A stretch of DNA of 41,122 nt from Alphaproteobacteria bacterium (GCA_016283295.1 JAEEMQ010000014.1:1-41122); one strand, 5' to 3'; numbered from the stretch's first letter, positions 25,934 through 33,884 are shown. Notes: generated by a model from the sequence alone, not told the origin. A program made the numbers and translations.

Positions 25934-27193
25934 ATGGCTAATTTGTGGCAGCAAATAAAGAAGATGATGAAAGATGAGTCGGAGTTGGAACTCAGCGGGT
26001 CTGCCGGGAATTTTACCTTAAAGCAGGACGGAAAAACTTATGATTTGTATAATTTACCGGACGGCTTCGTAGTCAAAGGCAATTTGGATTTAAGCAATAA
26101 AGAGTTGGCTGAACTGCCGGATTTATCCAAAGTGGTGATTGAGGGAGATTTTCGCTGCAACGGCAATAACCTGACGTCGCTCAAAGGAGCGCCGAAAGAA
26201 GTAAGCGGAAGTTTTATTTGCTACGACAATGATCTGACTTCGCTCGAGGGGGCGCCGCAAAAAATCGGCGAGAGTTTCGAATGTTTCAGAAATCCTTTAA
26301 AATCGCTGGAGGGAGCACCGCAAGAGGTCGGTAAACATTTTATATGCAGCGGCAGTAAGCTGACGTCGCTTAAAGGTGCGCCTAAAGAAGTCGGCGGAAG
26401 TTTTGATTGCAGCAATAACGAGCTTACCACCCTGGAAGGCGGACCGCAAATCGTGGGTAAGAACTTTATCTGCACGGACAATGAACTGACCGATTTAAAA
26501 GGCGGACCGCAAAAAGTCGGCATAGATTTTGAATGTCAAAACAACAGCCTGACTTCGCTCGAAGGGATGCCGCAGGAAATTATGGGCGATTTTGATTGCA
26601 GTTTTAATCGGCTGACTTCGCTCAAAGGGGCTTCGCAAATTGTTTACGGGCATTTTGATTGCTGCCGGAACGGTATGACTTCGCTTGAGGGAGCACCTCG
26701 AGTGGTGGGCGGAAATTTCTATTGTCCGCATAATAAACTGACTTCGCTTGAAGGAGCGCCGCAAGAAGTAGGAGGACTTTTTACTTGCCATCATAATGAA
26801 TTGATAACACTGGAAGGGTCGCCGCGAGAAGTCAAAGGAGATTTCGGTTGCACTCATAATCATCTGACCTCTTTAATAGGGGCACCGCAAGTGGTTGGCG
26901 GAAGTTTTGTTTGTCATTCAAATCCGGATTTAGCTTCTTTGTTCGGACTACCGAAAATGCAGGTGGACGGATTAATAGTATGCAGCAGAGGATTGATGGA
27001 AAAATATCATTGCCAGGTAAAGAAAGAGAGCGGTGTTTATTATAATATCATAGTCGGCAGCGCCAAATATAAAAGCGAGGAGGCCGCTCATAAAATTAGG
27101 CAGAAAAAACACGAGGAAAACAAAGTTACTCAGGCCAAATTCAAGGCCGGCTATGCCGCGTTCAAAAAGAAAAAAGAAGAAGAGCGCGAATAA
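25934..27193 (+). CDS. Leucine-rich-type repeat protein 3 (twelve full 21-residue repeats)
   Basis: A 419-residue third paralogue, 14 bp after the second, with AGGAGA before the ATG. N-terminus MANLWQQIKKMMKDE, cap with LKQDGKTYDLYNLPDGFVV, then twelve full repeats (about residues 80-331), each with Leu-x-x-Leu, Gly-x-Pro and one Cys three residues before a conserved Asn, closing unit LASLFGLPKMQVDG, and a C-terminus GYAAFKKKKEEERE like the other two. The number of repeats rises along the cluster (4, 7, 12), which points to duplication and repeat-unit expansion. No enzymatic or secretion signal seen. Confidence 0.8.
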   Translation: MANLWQQIKKMMKDESELELSGSAGNFTLKQDGKTYDLYNLPDGFVVKGNLDLSNKELAELPDLSKVVIEGDFRCNGNNLTSLKGAPKEVSGSFICYDNDLTSLEGAPQKIGESFECFRNPLKSLEGAPQEVGKHFICSGSKLTSLKGAPKEVGGSFDCSNNELTTLEGGPQIVGKNFICTDNELTDLKGGPQKVGIDFECQNNSLTSLEGMPQEIMGDFDCSFNRLTSLKGASQIVYGHFDCCRNGMTSLEGAPRVVGGNFYCPHNKLTSLEGAPQEVGGLFTCHHNELITLEGSPREVKGDFGCTHNHLTSLIGAPQVVGGSFVCHSNPDLASLFGLPKMQVDGLIVCSRGLMEKYHCQVKKESGVYYNIIVGSAKYKSEEAAHKIRQKKHEENKVTQAKFKAGYAAFKKKKEEERE

Positions 27194-27253
27194 GAACTTG
27201 GGTGAGATTTTAAGGCACAATCGGTTCGGCTGTCACGTTGCGGATAATTAGCG

Positions 27254-27282
27254 TTGACAAAAACCGATTTGTGTGTTATGCA
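27254..27282 (+). promoter_or_regulatory. Promoter-like hexamers before the 158-aa membrane protein
   Basis: A perfect TTGACA (27254-27259) is followed after 17 bases by TATGCA (27277-27282), 20 bases before the first ATG at 27303. The -10 match is weak. Confidence 0.4.
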
Positions 27283-27302
27283 GACTTTAATCCAAAATTT
27301 TT

Positions 27303-27779
27303 ATGACTATGAGTATGGATATATTGAGAAAGGCCTTGTTAGGCGTGGTTTTGCTCGTGTTTGCAACGTTGTTAAACTGCGGGCTGATTATGATGGGGAC
27401 TCCCGGATTGTTTCTGACGCTGGCGCTGATGGCAGCACTGTGTTTGTGGAGCTATTCCTTTGATTTCGGCTTTGCTCTGGACCGCTGTCTGCTGGCAATC
27501 GCCGTGGCGTGTTTCTACATCAGCAGCATCTGGTATCCGGATTTGTTGGCCGTATTGGTCAGCGGTGCCGCGTTGGCGGTAGAATTACTGAGGTTCCCGA
27601 GACGAGATCTGGCTCTGTATTTATCGGTTGCGGTGCTTTATGTCCTCTCAGCGGATATCGCCTTCTATTTTATGGGCGACCCGGTGTTGGAGTGGAGCGA
27701 TGCGGCGCTTGTGTTGACAGCCGTCGTAATACCGGTGATGGGGCTTTACATCGATTACCAAGAAAAAAGGAGTGCTTAA
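27303..27779 (+). CDS. Hypothetical membrane protein
   Basis: A 158-residue, very hydrophobic protein with about five transmembrane helices (for example ALLGVVLLVFATLLNCGLIM and LYLSVAVLYVLSADIAFYF). I do not recognise the family. Three closely spaced ATGs (27303, 27309, 27315) are possible starts; none has a Shine-Dalgarno sequence, unlike most genes in this window. The stop codon lies inside the left arm of a terminator hairpin, so the gene is a single-gene transcript. It lies between the LRR cluster and a gene of Bacteroidota-like character. Confidence 0.6.
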   Translation: MTMSMDILRKALLGVVLLVFATLLNCGLIMMGTPGLFLTLALMAALCLWSYSFDFGFALDRCLLAIAVACFYISSIWYPDLLAVLVSGAALAVELLRFPRRDLALYLSVAVLYVLSADIAFYFMGDPVLEWSDAALVLTAVVIPVMGLYIDYQEKRSA

Positions 27780-27796
27780 AAGTACTCCTTTTTTTG
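27766..27796 (+). terminator. Terminator overlapping the end of the membrane protein gene
   Basis: AAGGAGTGCTT pairs with AAGTACTCCTT (one G-T wobble) around 27767-27790, followed by a run of T. It contains the stop codon at 27777-27779. Confidence 0.75.
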
Positions 27797-27823
27797 TGCT
27801 TAATTTGAATTTACAAAAAAGAC

Positions 27824-27852
27824 TTGCCAAACCCAAAAATCAGATATATACT
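27824..27852 (+). promoter_or_regulatory. Promoter of the outer-membrane-like protein gene
   Basis: TTGCCA (27824-27829), 17 bases, TATACT (27847-27852): each hexamer is one base from consensus. The ATG at 27879 would lie about 20 bases after the start of transcription. Confidence 0.55.
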
Positions 27853-27878
27853 TGGACAAAATTCAATTATCTAGATAT

Positions 27879-28772
27879 ATGAAAAAGCTATTATTTATCG
27901 CACTGAGTGCGATGTTCTGCGTTTCGGTGAATGCGCAGAACGAAGACGGTGTTGCTGTTGAAAATACCGCAACAAGTGTGTCATCAGCCAGTTCGCAGTT
28001 GGAAGAGCAGCTGAATGAGCTTGCGGCTCTGATTGAGGCGTATCGAGAGATGAGCCTGAAAGTGGATTCCGCTGCCGCCGACACGACTGCCGCCAAGGGC
28101 TACGTGCCTATCCGCGGTAAGAGTAAGTTTATGCGCAGAAATTTTTTCTACCAGACCCTGGATATCAGTACCTCATTGGCGACCGATAACGACCCGGACC
28201 TGCCCGAACAAACATCTAACGGCCAGGATATCGACGAGAACCAGCTGAATTCGCCGACCTCGTTTGCTTTGAACTTCGGTTGCTCGTGGACGTTTGTCCC
28301 CGGACACGAGGAGGGCGATATGCTGAAGTTGAATCCGCTGGGTTTTGCATACAGCTGCGGAGTTATGGCAATGTTCAGCAAACAGGATAAGTACGGCACG
28401 GTTTGCAGTTTCTTGCTCAAAGGCGGTATCGAAACGGGCAACGGTCATGCCATGGGTGTCGGAGCGGATATCATGGGCGGTTACGGTAAATCAACCGGTG
28501 ATACCTACAAAATCGTGTATGAGGAACATGACGCTGATAGACTGGCTACTCCCTACACGGAATGGTGTTGGCAGTACGGTGCACAAATCTGGTTTAGAAA
28601 TAACCTGCTCAGCACGGCGGTTAAAAATTCTGAAATGCTGATTTACGCGCGATTTGTTCGCTCGGTGAATCCTCACAGCACCAGCACCTACACTTCGGAT
28701 ACTCTTTCGTACGACGATTTCTGGAAGGGTGAGAACTGGAGTTTCGGTGTAACATTCAGGCACAGATTCTGA
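27879..28772 (+). CDS. Secreted or outer-membrane hypothetical protein with Bacteroidota-like signal peptide
   Basis: 297 residues from the ATG at 27879. The signal peptide is MKKLLFIALSAMFCVSVNAQ; ending in NAQ is typical of Bacteroidota exports. A Ser/Ala/Glu-rich helical stretch (residues 25-65, ASSQLEEQLNELAALIEAY) is followed by a part that looks beta-rich, with alternating hydrophobics, ending in FGVTFRHRF, where the terminal Phe fits an outer-membrane barrel. I do not recognise the exact family. There is no Shine-Dalgarno sequence before the ATG. Leucine is written mostly CTG, while the neighbouring core genes mostly use TTG. These points suggest acquisition from another phylum. It converges on the next gene with a shared terminator between them. 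Confidence 0.65.
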   Translation: MKKLLFIALSAMFCVSVNAQNEDGVAVENTATSVSSASSQLEEQLNELAALIEAYREMSLKVDSAAADTTAAKGYVPIRGKSKFMRRNFFYQTLDISTSLATDNDPDLPEQTSNGQDIDENQLNSPTSFALNFGCSWTFVPGHEEGDMLKLNPLGFAYSCGVMAMFSKQDKYGTVCSFLLKGGIETGNGHAMGVGADIMGGYGKSTGDTYKIVYEEHDADRLATPYTEWCWQYGAQIWFRNNLLSTAVKNSEMLIYARFVRSVNPHSTSTYTSDTLSYDDFWKGENWSFGVTFRHRF

Positions 28773-28775
28773 AAT

Positions 28776-28814
28776 AAAAAAGGCGTTGCTCATGATAGGG
28801 CAACGCTTTTTTTT
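28776..28814. terminator. Bidirectional terminator between convergent genes
   Basis: GCGTTGC (28783-28789) pairs with GCAACGC (28800-28806), flanked by A-run and T-run, so it serves both the plus-strand gene ending at 28772 and the minus-strand gene ending at 28813. Confidence 0.8.
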
Positions 28815-29547
28815 ACTTGCTTTTCAAATTGAGTTTTGAAAACTTCAATTCATATACCGGGTATACGGCTTGCGGGACGGTGGCATATTCTTTTTGAACG
28901 GCTATTCGGTCCGGCATAAACACGGCAATGTTGGCGCTGACCGTATCGGCATCTTGGCCGATTTGGGCAGTTGTTGACAACCAAAATCCGCCGACGGCAC
29001 CGGCTTCACGCAGCGCGGGAACGATTTGCGGCAGGTTGGGCTCAAGTGCCTTCAGCTCGTTTACGGTGAGCATAAAAGCCTGCAGCTTGTCAACAAAAGC
29101 GTCATTGTAATCAAGACAATATTGAGCCGCATCAACCGAAGCGCCAGGCACATCATCGGCCATCTGCCGGATGAAATGAGTTGCGTTCAAGCCGCTCAAC
29201 AAGCCGACGGTGTCAATGTCAAAGCCTTGCGAACAGAAGGGGAGAAGAGCCTTGTGCAAGCACATCATCAGCATCGTTTCGCGATCCGGATATGTGGCAA
29301 GTACCAGAGCACTGCATTGTCCTTCGGTGTAAGTCGAGCTGACCTTACCGTCGTTATACAGAAACATTCCCGGCTCGATTTCCTTAAAGGAAGTAACGAA
29401 CACGGTTTCCTTTTGTCTTTGTGCCAGAGCGGTCTGAATTTCCTTCAAATCAACCAGACCGTTGGCTACCCAGTCAATGACTACCTCCTGAGGTGTCATT
29501 TCCAACTTCTCCAAAAGAGAAGCAATCTTTTCCATTTTATTCTTCAT
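28813..29547 (-). CDS. Hypothetical protein, possible DUF1566/Lcl-like C-terminal domain
   Basis: A 244-residue protein without signal peptide or membrane helix. The C-terminal half has the layout of DUF1566/Lcl-type domains: AAQYCLDYNDAFVDKLQAFM, then ELKALEPN..LREAG, then GGFWLSTTAQ (where the family has WSST) and the closing VYPVYELKF (where the family has VRPV-F). The middle GMFLYNDGKVSSTYTEGQC also recalls related gut-bacterial proteins. The match is by eye and tentative. No Shine-Dalgarno sequence precedes the start. A perfect TATAAT (minus strand, 29586-29591) lies upstream, without a convincing -35. It converges with the preceding outer-membrane-like gene. Confidence 0.6.
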   Translation of the reverse strand: MKNKMEKIASLLEKLEMTPQEVVIDWVANGLVDLKEIQTALAQRQKETVFVTSFKEIEPGMFLYNDGKVSSTYTEGQCSALVLATYPDRETMLMMCLHKALLPFCSQGFDIDTVGLLSGLNATHFIRQMADDVPGASVDAAQYCLDYNDAFVDKLQAFMLTVNELKALEPNLPQIVPALREAGAVGGFWLSTTAQIGQDADTVSANIAVFMPDRIAVQKEYATVPQAVYPVYELKFSKLNLKSK

Positions 29548-29896
29548 AATTTCTAAATAATTCTACAAACGCTGAATATAATAGCATTATACCGCATTTG
29601 CTGTCAATCAAAAAAGTGCTTGACACGGCAATTTTTTGTGGTAATAAGGTAACGTGTTATTGAATAGTTTATATATTATTGTGTCGTGAGATACAAAGGT
29701 TCGCAGATTTTTAGTTGACAATGTCGTGAGACACTTTCCTCCTTTTGGGGCGGCAGTTGTGAAACTCCCGTTTTTAAAGGTTTGGTTTTTCATGGTATTA
29801 AAGTTTAAAGTGAGACTTAAAAGTATAGCGATACTTTAATCCCCGCGGTTTTTGTTTTTCGGCCGCGGGGATATTTCTTTTTAAAGGTCAAGTTGA
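29548..29896. other. Intergenic region with a promoter, two palindromic repeats and a terminator; possible small RNA
   Basis: No credible protein gene. On the plus strand TTGACA (29620-29625) with a weak TAATAA 16 bases on is followed by two copies of TGTCGTGAGAYAC (29682-29694 and 29722-29734), 40 bp apart. Each is a small palindrome, TGTC-GTGA-GACA in the second. A near-perfect hairpin TTAAAAGTAT/ATACTTTAA then precedes the terminator at 29841-29882. A plus-strand RNA of roughly 220 bases is possible. It could also simply be the leader of the divergent genes and the terminator of gpsA. Confidence 0.4.
29841..29882 (+). terminator. GC-rich terminator hairpin
   Basis: CCCCGCGG (29841-29848) pairs with CCGCGGGG (29863-29870) and is followed by ATATTTCTTTTT on the plus strand. 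On the minus strand it lies 27 bases after the gpsA stop codon but lacks a good U-run there, so it fits a plus-strand transcript better. Confidence 0.6.
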
Positions 29897-30874
29897 TTAT
29901 ACGACTTTATCAAATTCCTTTTTCAGCGGGCGTTCAAACAGGCTGCGGATGGTTGATTGAATATCGGCGCCCTCAAACACCACCTTGTATAAGGCCTGGC
30001 AAATCGGCATTTCCAAGTTCTCCCGGTCGGCAATGGCTTTAACCGCCTTCAGCGTGCCCACACCTTCGGCCGACTTTTGATAAGCTTCGCCTTTGGCCAA
30101 CAATTCGCCATACATACGATTATGGCTGTTGCGCGAAAACAGCGTCGCTTCATAATCGCCCAAGTGGGCCAAACCGTAAACCGACGAAGGATTGCCACCC
30201 TTATGAGCAATTAATCTGCCGACTTCAATCGGAGCGCGTGTCATCAGAGCACCTTTTAAGCCGTACCAATTCAAGCCGTCCAAAATGCCGGCGGCAATGC
30301 CGATAACGTTTTTGAGAGCCGCACCGACCTGGTTGCCGATAATATCCGTACCGTAATAAAAACGAATCAGGTTGCTCGACATCAGCTTAATCACGCGGTC
30401 TTGCGTTTCCGGCTCGTAGCTGTCGATAACCGCGGCCGACGGCACGTTTTTCATATAATCTTCAACGTGTCCCGGGCCGCCCAAGGTTGCCACATGAACT
30501 TTCTGCTTCATTTCGGAGAGGAACACGTCAACCAAAATTTCCGCCGACGGTTCTTCCAGCCCCTTCATGGCCAGCAAAAAGGTTTTGCCCTCAACATTAT
30601 ATTCGCTGATTTGTTTGGCCAGGCCGCGCAAGCCTTGGCAGTTGATGGAGATGATGATGAAATCGTTTTGCAAGGTTTCGGCCATACTGGTAGTTAAATA
30701 CATATTGTCGCTCAAGCTTAAATATTCGTTTTTACGCTCGCTCTTCAATTCTTCATAAGTGGGAGAATCGTTCAGTCCGTAAAGCAGAACCGACTCAACC
30801 GCAGTGCGATTGGCCATATACCAGCCCAAAAATGTTCCCCAACGACCGCAGCCGATAACCGAAATTTGCTTCAT
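29897..30874 (-). CDS. gpsA: Glycerol-3-phosphate dehydrogenase [NAD(P)+], somewhat divergent
   Basis: 325 residues from the ATG at 30874, preceded by GAGGTG; the frame is open for 20 more residues without family similarity. The enzyme reduces dihydroxyacetone phosphate to sn-glycerol-3-phosphate for phospholipid synthesis. The N-terminal Rossmann motif reads VIGCGRWGTFLGW. The C-terminal domain has AALKNVIGIAAGILDGL with the catalytic Lys, LAHLGDYEATLFSRNSHNR matching the family's LGDL-LTC-S--SRN, and RAPIEVGRL. Some motifs deviate (GGPGHVEDY for SGPSFAEE), so it is not a close relative of the Escherichia coli enzyme, but the key residues are present. Confidence 0.85.
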   Translation of the reverse strand: MKQISVIGCGRWGTFLGWYMANRTAVESVLLYGLNDSPTYEELKSERKNEYLSLSDNMYLTTSMAETLQNDFIIISINCQGLRGLAKQISEYNVEGKTFLLAMKGLEEPSAEILVDVFLSEMKQKVHVATLGGPGHVEDYMKNVPSAAVIDSYEPETQDRVIKLMSSNLIRFYYGTDIIGNQVGAALKNVIGIAAGILDGLNWYGLKGALMTRAPIEVGRLIAHKGGNPSSVYGLAHLGDYEATLFSRNSHNRMYGELLAKGEAYQKSAEGVGTLKAVKAIADRENLEMPICQALYKVVFEGADIQSTIRSLFERPLKKEFDKVV

Positions 30875-30905
30875 TTCACACCTCACAAAATAGTTTCTTT
30901 GTCTC

Positions 30906-30934
30906 ATTATGAAATAAAAGCACGGGATAGACAA
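30906..30934 (-). promoter_or_regulatory. Promoter of gpsA
   Basis: On the minus strand TTGTCT (30929-30934), 17 bases, CATAAT (30906-30911), about 30 bases before the ATG at 30874. Confidence 0.5.
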
Positions 30935-30958
30935 CGGAAATTATAAAAAATTCACAGA

Positions 30959-31324
30959 TTACTTTTTATGGAAAAAACTTTTATTATGCAACTGTCCGCG
31001 CACGGTTTGAATGTAGTTGTAATTGCAGAACGAAGCATAAGCTTTGTCGTAGCTGTCGGAACCGAAAGTATAGAAAACTTTGTTGGCAACGTTGCGAATG
31101 GCCGAATCGATGGTTTCAAACGCCGTATTATAATCGGCGTCGAAATTGTTGCGTTTTTTCTTTTGAACTATGTCGTGGTAGGCGGCAATCACTTCCAGAG
31201 TTTTGTTGGCAAAATCGTGGTCGCCTTTTTCCGCAAAGAAGTGCATTATCTTTACGGTTGTTTGGTAAAAGCATTTATTTATTAAAATATTTCTTTGTTT
31301 TGTATTATTACCGTCAACAATCAT
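30959..31324 (-). CDS. Hypothetical protein, 121 residues
   Basis: A soluble, probably helical protein rich in Asn, Lys, Tyr and Phe. I recognise no family. It has its own promoter-like sequence upstream and ends 24 bp before the promoter of gpsA. It follows the large HNH-like protein gene on the same strand after 100 bp. A GGAG about 12 bases before the ATG is a weak ribosome site. Confidence 0.55.
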   Translation of the reverse strand: MIVDGNNTKQRNILINKCFYQTTVKIMHFFAEKGDHDFANKTLEVIAAYHDIVQKKKRNNFDADYNTAFETIDSAIRNVANKVFYTFGSDSYDKAYASFCNYNYIQTVRGQLHNKSFFHKK

Positions 31325-31357
31325 TTTAACCGAGTTTCTCCGTCAAAAATCGCTTAG

Positions 31358-31386
31358 AGAATAACATATCTTGAAACAAATATCAA
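31358..31386 (-). promoter_or_regulatory. Promoter of the 121-aa protein gene
   Basis: On the minus strand TTGATA (31381-31386), 17 bases, TATTCT (31358-31363), about 34 bases before the ATG. Confidence 0.45.
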
Positions 31387-31424
31387 GTGTTAAATTTTAT
31401 AAAAACGACAGAGGGTAGCCAGAA

Positions 31425-33767
31425 TTATTTGGTCTTTTTATTTTTGTTTTTCAGACGCCAAGACAAAGCGCGGTTCGGATTATTGGCAAGATTAGGTGCT
31501 TTTTTCGGTTGCGGTGTTTTATCAACCACCGTGATATTGCCGCGGCGTTCCTGATTCATTTTATCGAGCTGACGCGCCTTTTGCAACTCGGTCTGATTAC
31601 TTAATTCGATGCCTTCCGCCGGTTTGAGCAAATCATCCATATATTGACGCAAACGAGGTAAATTCAAATGCGGAACGGTCAGATTATTGAACTTGTTTTT
31701 CTGCTCTTTGCGATAGTCAATCATCTGCTGTTGCGCCTTGATATTTTCCTGTAGCGTTTCTTTATCAAAAATAAAGCTGCGGAAATCAATCATCGCCTTA
31801 ATTCCGGATTTAGCCATAATCGCAAAAGAAAGAGCACGTCCCATATAGCCGGAGATGCGGTTATTTTCGGTAATCAACAGGTGCTGCGGCACATATTTAG
31901 TGCGGTGCGTGATGTTTTGGTTCATCCGAATCTGACCGTTGCGATCAACGTTGTTTTCGTTCATGTGAATCAAATCGTGGAAATCTTTATTAATCAGCAC
32001 GATATGCTTGTTGATTTCCGTAAACGGCTTGCCGGTAACTTTTTCAAAATAAGCGATGTTGCTCAGCGCAAAATTATGGTGACCGTTAAAGTCTCTGTTG
32101 GCGCGGCCGGCCCGCATATCGGCAATTACGCTTTCCGCAGCCGCTTCGGCTTCGGCAGCGACCTTCTTTTGAATTTTGACATCGCTTTTCTTTTGGGCAA
32201 CACCGTCGTTTACCAGCTGCATGGTGAATTTTTGCTGATAATAACTTTGCAACGACTTGCGCAATTCCGCTTCGTTATTTGCCACCAGTTCTTTGAAGTA
32301 GCGGCATTTGTCGGACGGAACGGCCAGGCCTTCGTTATCGGCAAACGATTTGGTGCGGGAGGCAACGGAATGGTTCAGTAAATACGCAACGTCGGCATAG
32401 GTAAATTCGGCAACTTTTTGCGGCGGAATATCCATGGCGCAAATTTTCTTGGACAGGGTTTCTTCCAACTGCGCAAATTGCGGAACCTGCTTGCAGATAT
32501 TCCAAACTTTGGATTGGGACAAATCATAATCTTCCGGTTTGTAATGCTTTGAGGTGTAATCGGCGATTTTCTGCTTCATTTCTTCCGAGGCATTCGGGTT
32601 GACAAGGTGTTCTCTTATCAGCAGAATCTCCTGCATAAACGGCGATAAACGCTTTTTCGGCTGGTTGGCAATCATACCGTCCCAGGCCGCCCGCATAACT
32701 CTGGATTTTACAAAATCGGTTTCTTGCAAATCAAGCGAAACGCGCTTGGCTTCGTCTATTGCCGCGGCCAATTTGCTCTTATCCGGCGCACTCAAAAAAT
32801 CATCCATCTGCGCTTTTAAGGCAGCGGCTTCCGTCGGGTTAAATTCGTGCAGATTTTTGCACAAGTCCATAAATACCGGAAGTTTGGTATTATAAAAATT
32901 ATCCGGAGTATTACCGAGGATATCCTGCTTCATCTCGTCCAAATGATTTACGAATTCGGATTCATACGGCGGCTCCTGATACCATACCACCTGCATGCCG
33001 TTACTGTCGAGAAAATCGCTGAATTCCTGTGTGCTCTTGGCAAACGAAACGTTTTTGTTTTTCTGGGTTTGCAAAACGTTTTCGATGTTGCGGATAAAGC
33101 CGTTGCGGAAGGTACGCGATTTTTCTTCGGTGGTGCGGAAGTCAAACACCTGGCGACCCTGCGCCTTGCGGGCAATAAAGAACTGCATTTTGCGAATAAA
33201 ATCGAGCGAAATGCTTAAGTTGCGATTAATCAGGCTGTTACCGCCCTTGCTGGCCGCATCTTCCTTGTGCCTTTTTTCAATAAAGGCATCGATTTTTTGT
33301 AAAAAGGCATCCAGACGCCCGGCGTGTGCTTCATCCATGGTAAAAGAAAGCGGATTGATGATTTGGTTGGTTTCCATATTTTTGGTATCAATCTGGATGA
33401 AGTCGTCGTTGATGACGAAATTCGGTGCGGCGTCGGCCGGTTGCGGAAATTCGCTGTTCATAAAATAAGGGAAAATGTCGCGGATTTCCTGGCGCAGCCC
33501 CGCAACTTCGACATTATCTTCCAGCTTGTTGCGTTCGTTTTGCCATTGATTCAAATCGCGATATATCGAGTTAAGCGCGTAAACATACGAGATTTCGCGA
33601 GTCGGTCTGTCCGATTCGTTATAACTGGCGCCACCGTTAAGGGTGGTTTGGTTTTTCCAAGCCTCGTTCAAAACACCGGAATAATTGAGTAAAGCCGGCG
33701 AGCAGGCAAGATTAATCCCGGCCTCCGGCAAATCGTCAATAGTTTGATATCTCGTGTCAACTGCCAT
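31425..33767 (-). CDS. Large hypothetical protein with HNH-nuclease-like motif
   Basis: A 780-residue, mostly helical, soluble protein without signal peptide or membrane segment. I do not recognise the family as a whole. Near residues 560-601 it has the layout of an HNH nuclease: NGHHNF (His563-His564), then EINKHIVLI (Asn586), then NKDFHDLIH (His597, His601), which parallels HH...N(x)L..L....H..(I/L)H. It is followed by a helical region and a strongly basic end (WRLKNKNKKTK). A cytoplasmic nuclease or an effector delivered into another cell are both possible; the basic tail would fit a secretion signal, but this is speculation. AAGGAA precedes the ATG, and a good promoter lies upstream. Confidence 0.65.
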   Translation of the reverse strand: MAVDTRYQTIDDLPEAGINLACSPALLNYSGVLNEAWKNQTTLNGGASYNESDRPTREISYVYALNSIYRDLNQWQNERNKLEDNVEVAGLRQEIRDIFPYFMNSEFPQPADAAPNFVINDDFIQIDTKNMETNQIINPLSFTMDEAHAGRLDAFLQKIDAFIEKRHKEDAASKGGNSLINRNLSISLDFIRKMQFFIARKAQGRQVFDFRTTEEKSRTFRNGFIRNIENVLQTQKNKNVSFAKSTQEFSDFLDSNGMQVVWYQEPPYESEFVNHLDEMKQDILGNTPDNFYNTKLPVFMDLCKNLHEFNPTEAAALKAQMDDFLSAPDKSKLAAAIDEAKRVSLDLQETDFVKSRVMRAAWDGMIANQPKKRLSPFMQEILLIREHLVNPNASEEMKQKIADYTSKHYKPEDYDLSQSKVWNICKQVPQFAQLEETLSKKICAMDIPPQKVAEFTYADVAYLLNHSVASRTKSFADNEGLAVPSDKCRYFKELVANNEAELRKSLQSYYQQKFTMQLVNDGVAQKKSDVKIQKKVAAEAEAAAESVIADMRAGRANRDFNGHHNFALSNIAYFEKVTGKPFTEINKHIVLINKDFHDLIHMNENNVDRNGQIRMNQNITHRTKYVPQHLLITENNRISGYMGRALSFAIMAKSGIKAMIDFRSFIFDKETLQENIKAQQQMIDYRKEQKNKFNNLTVPHLNLPRLRQYMDDLLKPAEGIELSNQTELQKARQLDKMNQERRGNITVVDKTPQPKKAPNLANNPNRALSWRLKNKNKKTK

Positions 33768-33789
33768 ATTACGTTCCTTAATTTAGGAC

Positions 33790-33818
33790 AGTATAACAGA
33801 TATTTTTTGTAATGTCTA
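33790..33818 (-). promoter_or_regulatory. Promoter of the 780-aa protein gene
   Basis: On the minus strand TAGACA (33813-33818), 17 bases, TATACT (33790-33795): both hexamers differ from consensus by one base. The ATG is at 33767. Confidence 0.6.
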
Positions 33819-33828
33819 CAATTTTGTC

Positions 33829-33855
33829 AAAAAAAACTCCCGTTTGAGCGGGAGT
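33829..33855 (-). terminator. Terminator of the NrdD-like small gene
   Basis: On the minus strand ACTCCCG, a 6-base loop, CGGGAGT (33836-33855), followed by a run of seven T. It lies 30 bases after the stop codon of the 70-aa gene and separates it from the 780-aa gene. Confidence 0.85.
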
Positions 33856-33884
33856 TTGGCAGGTATTTTGAAAAATTTGACCGA

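Noticed and set aside
24400..26940. Periodic DNA repeats that might suggest a CRISPR array
   Set aside because: The period is 63 bp of coding DNA (21 residues) with diverged copies, not identical direct repeats with unique spacers.
27254..27463. A 69-residue frame overlapping the 158-aa membrane protein
   Set aside because: It starts within the -35 hexamer and overlaps the more plausible hydrophobic frame.
29608..29793. A 61-residue minus-strand frame
   Set aside because: It has no ribosome site or recognisable features, and it crosses the palindromic repeats of the intergenic region.
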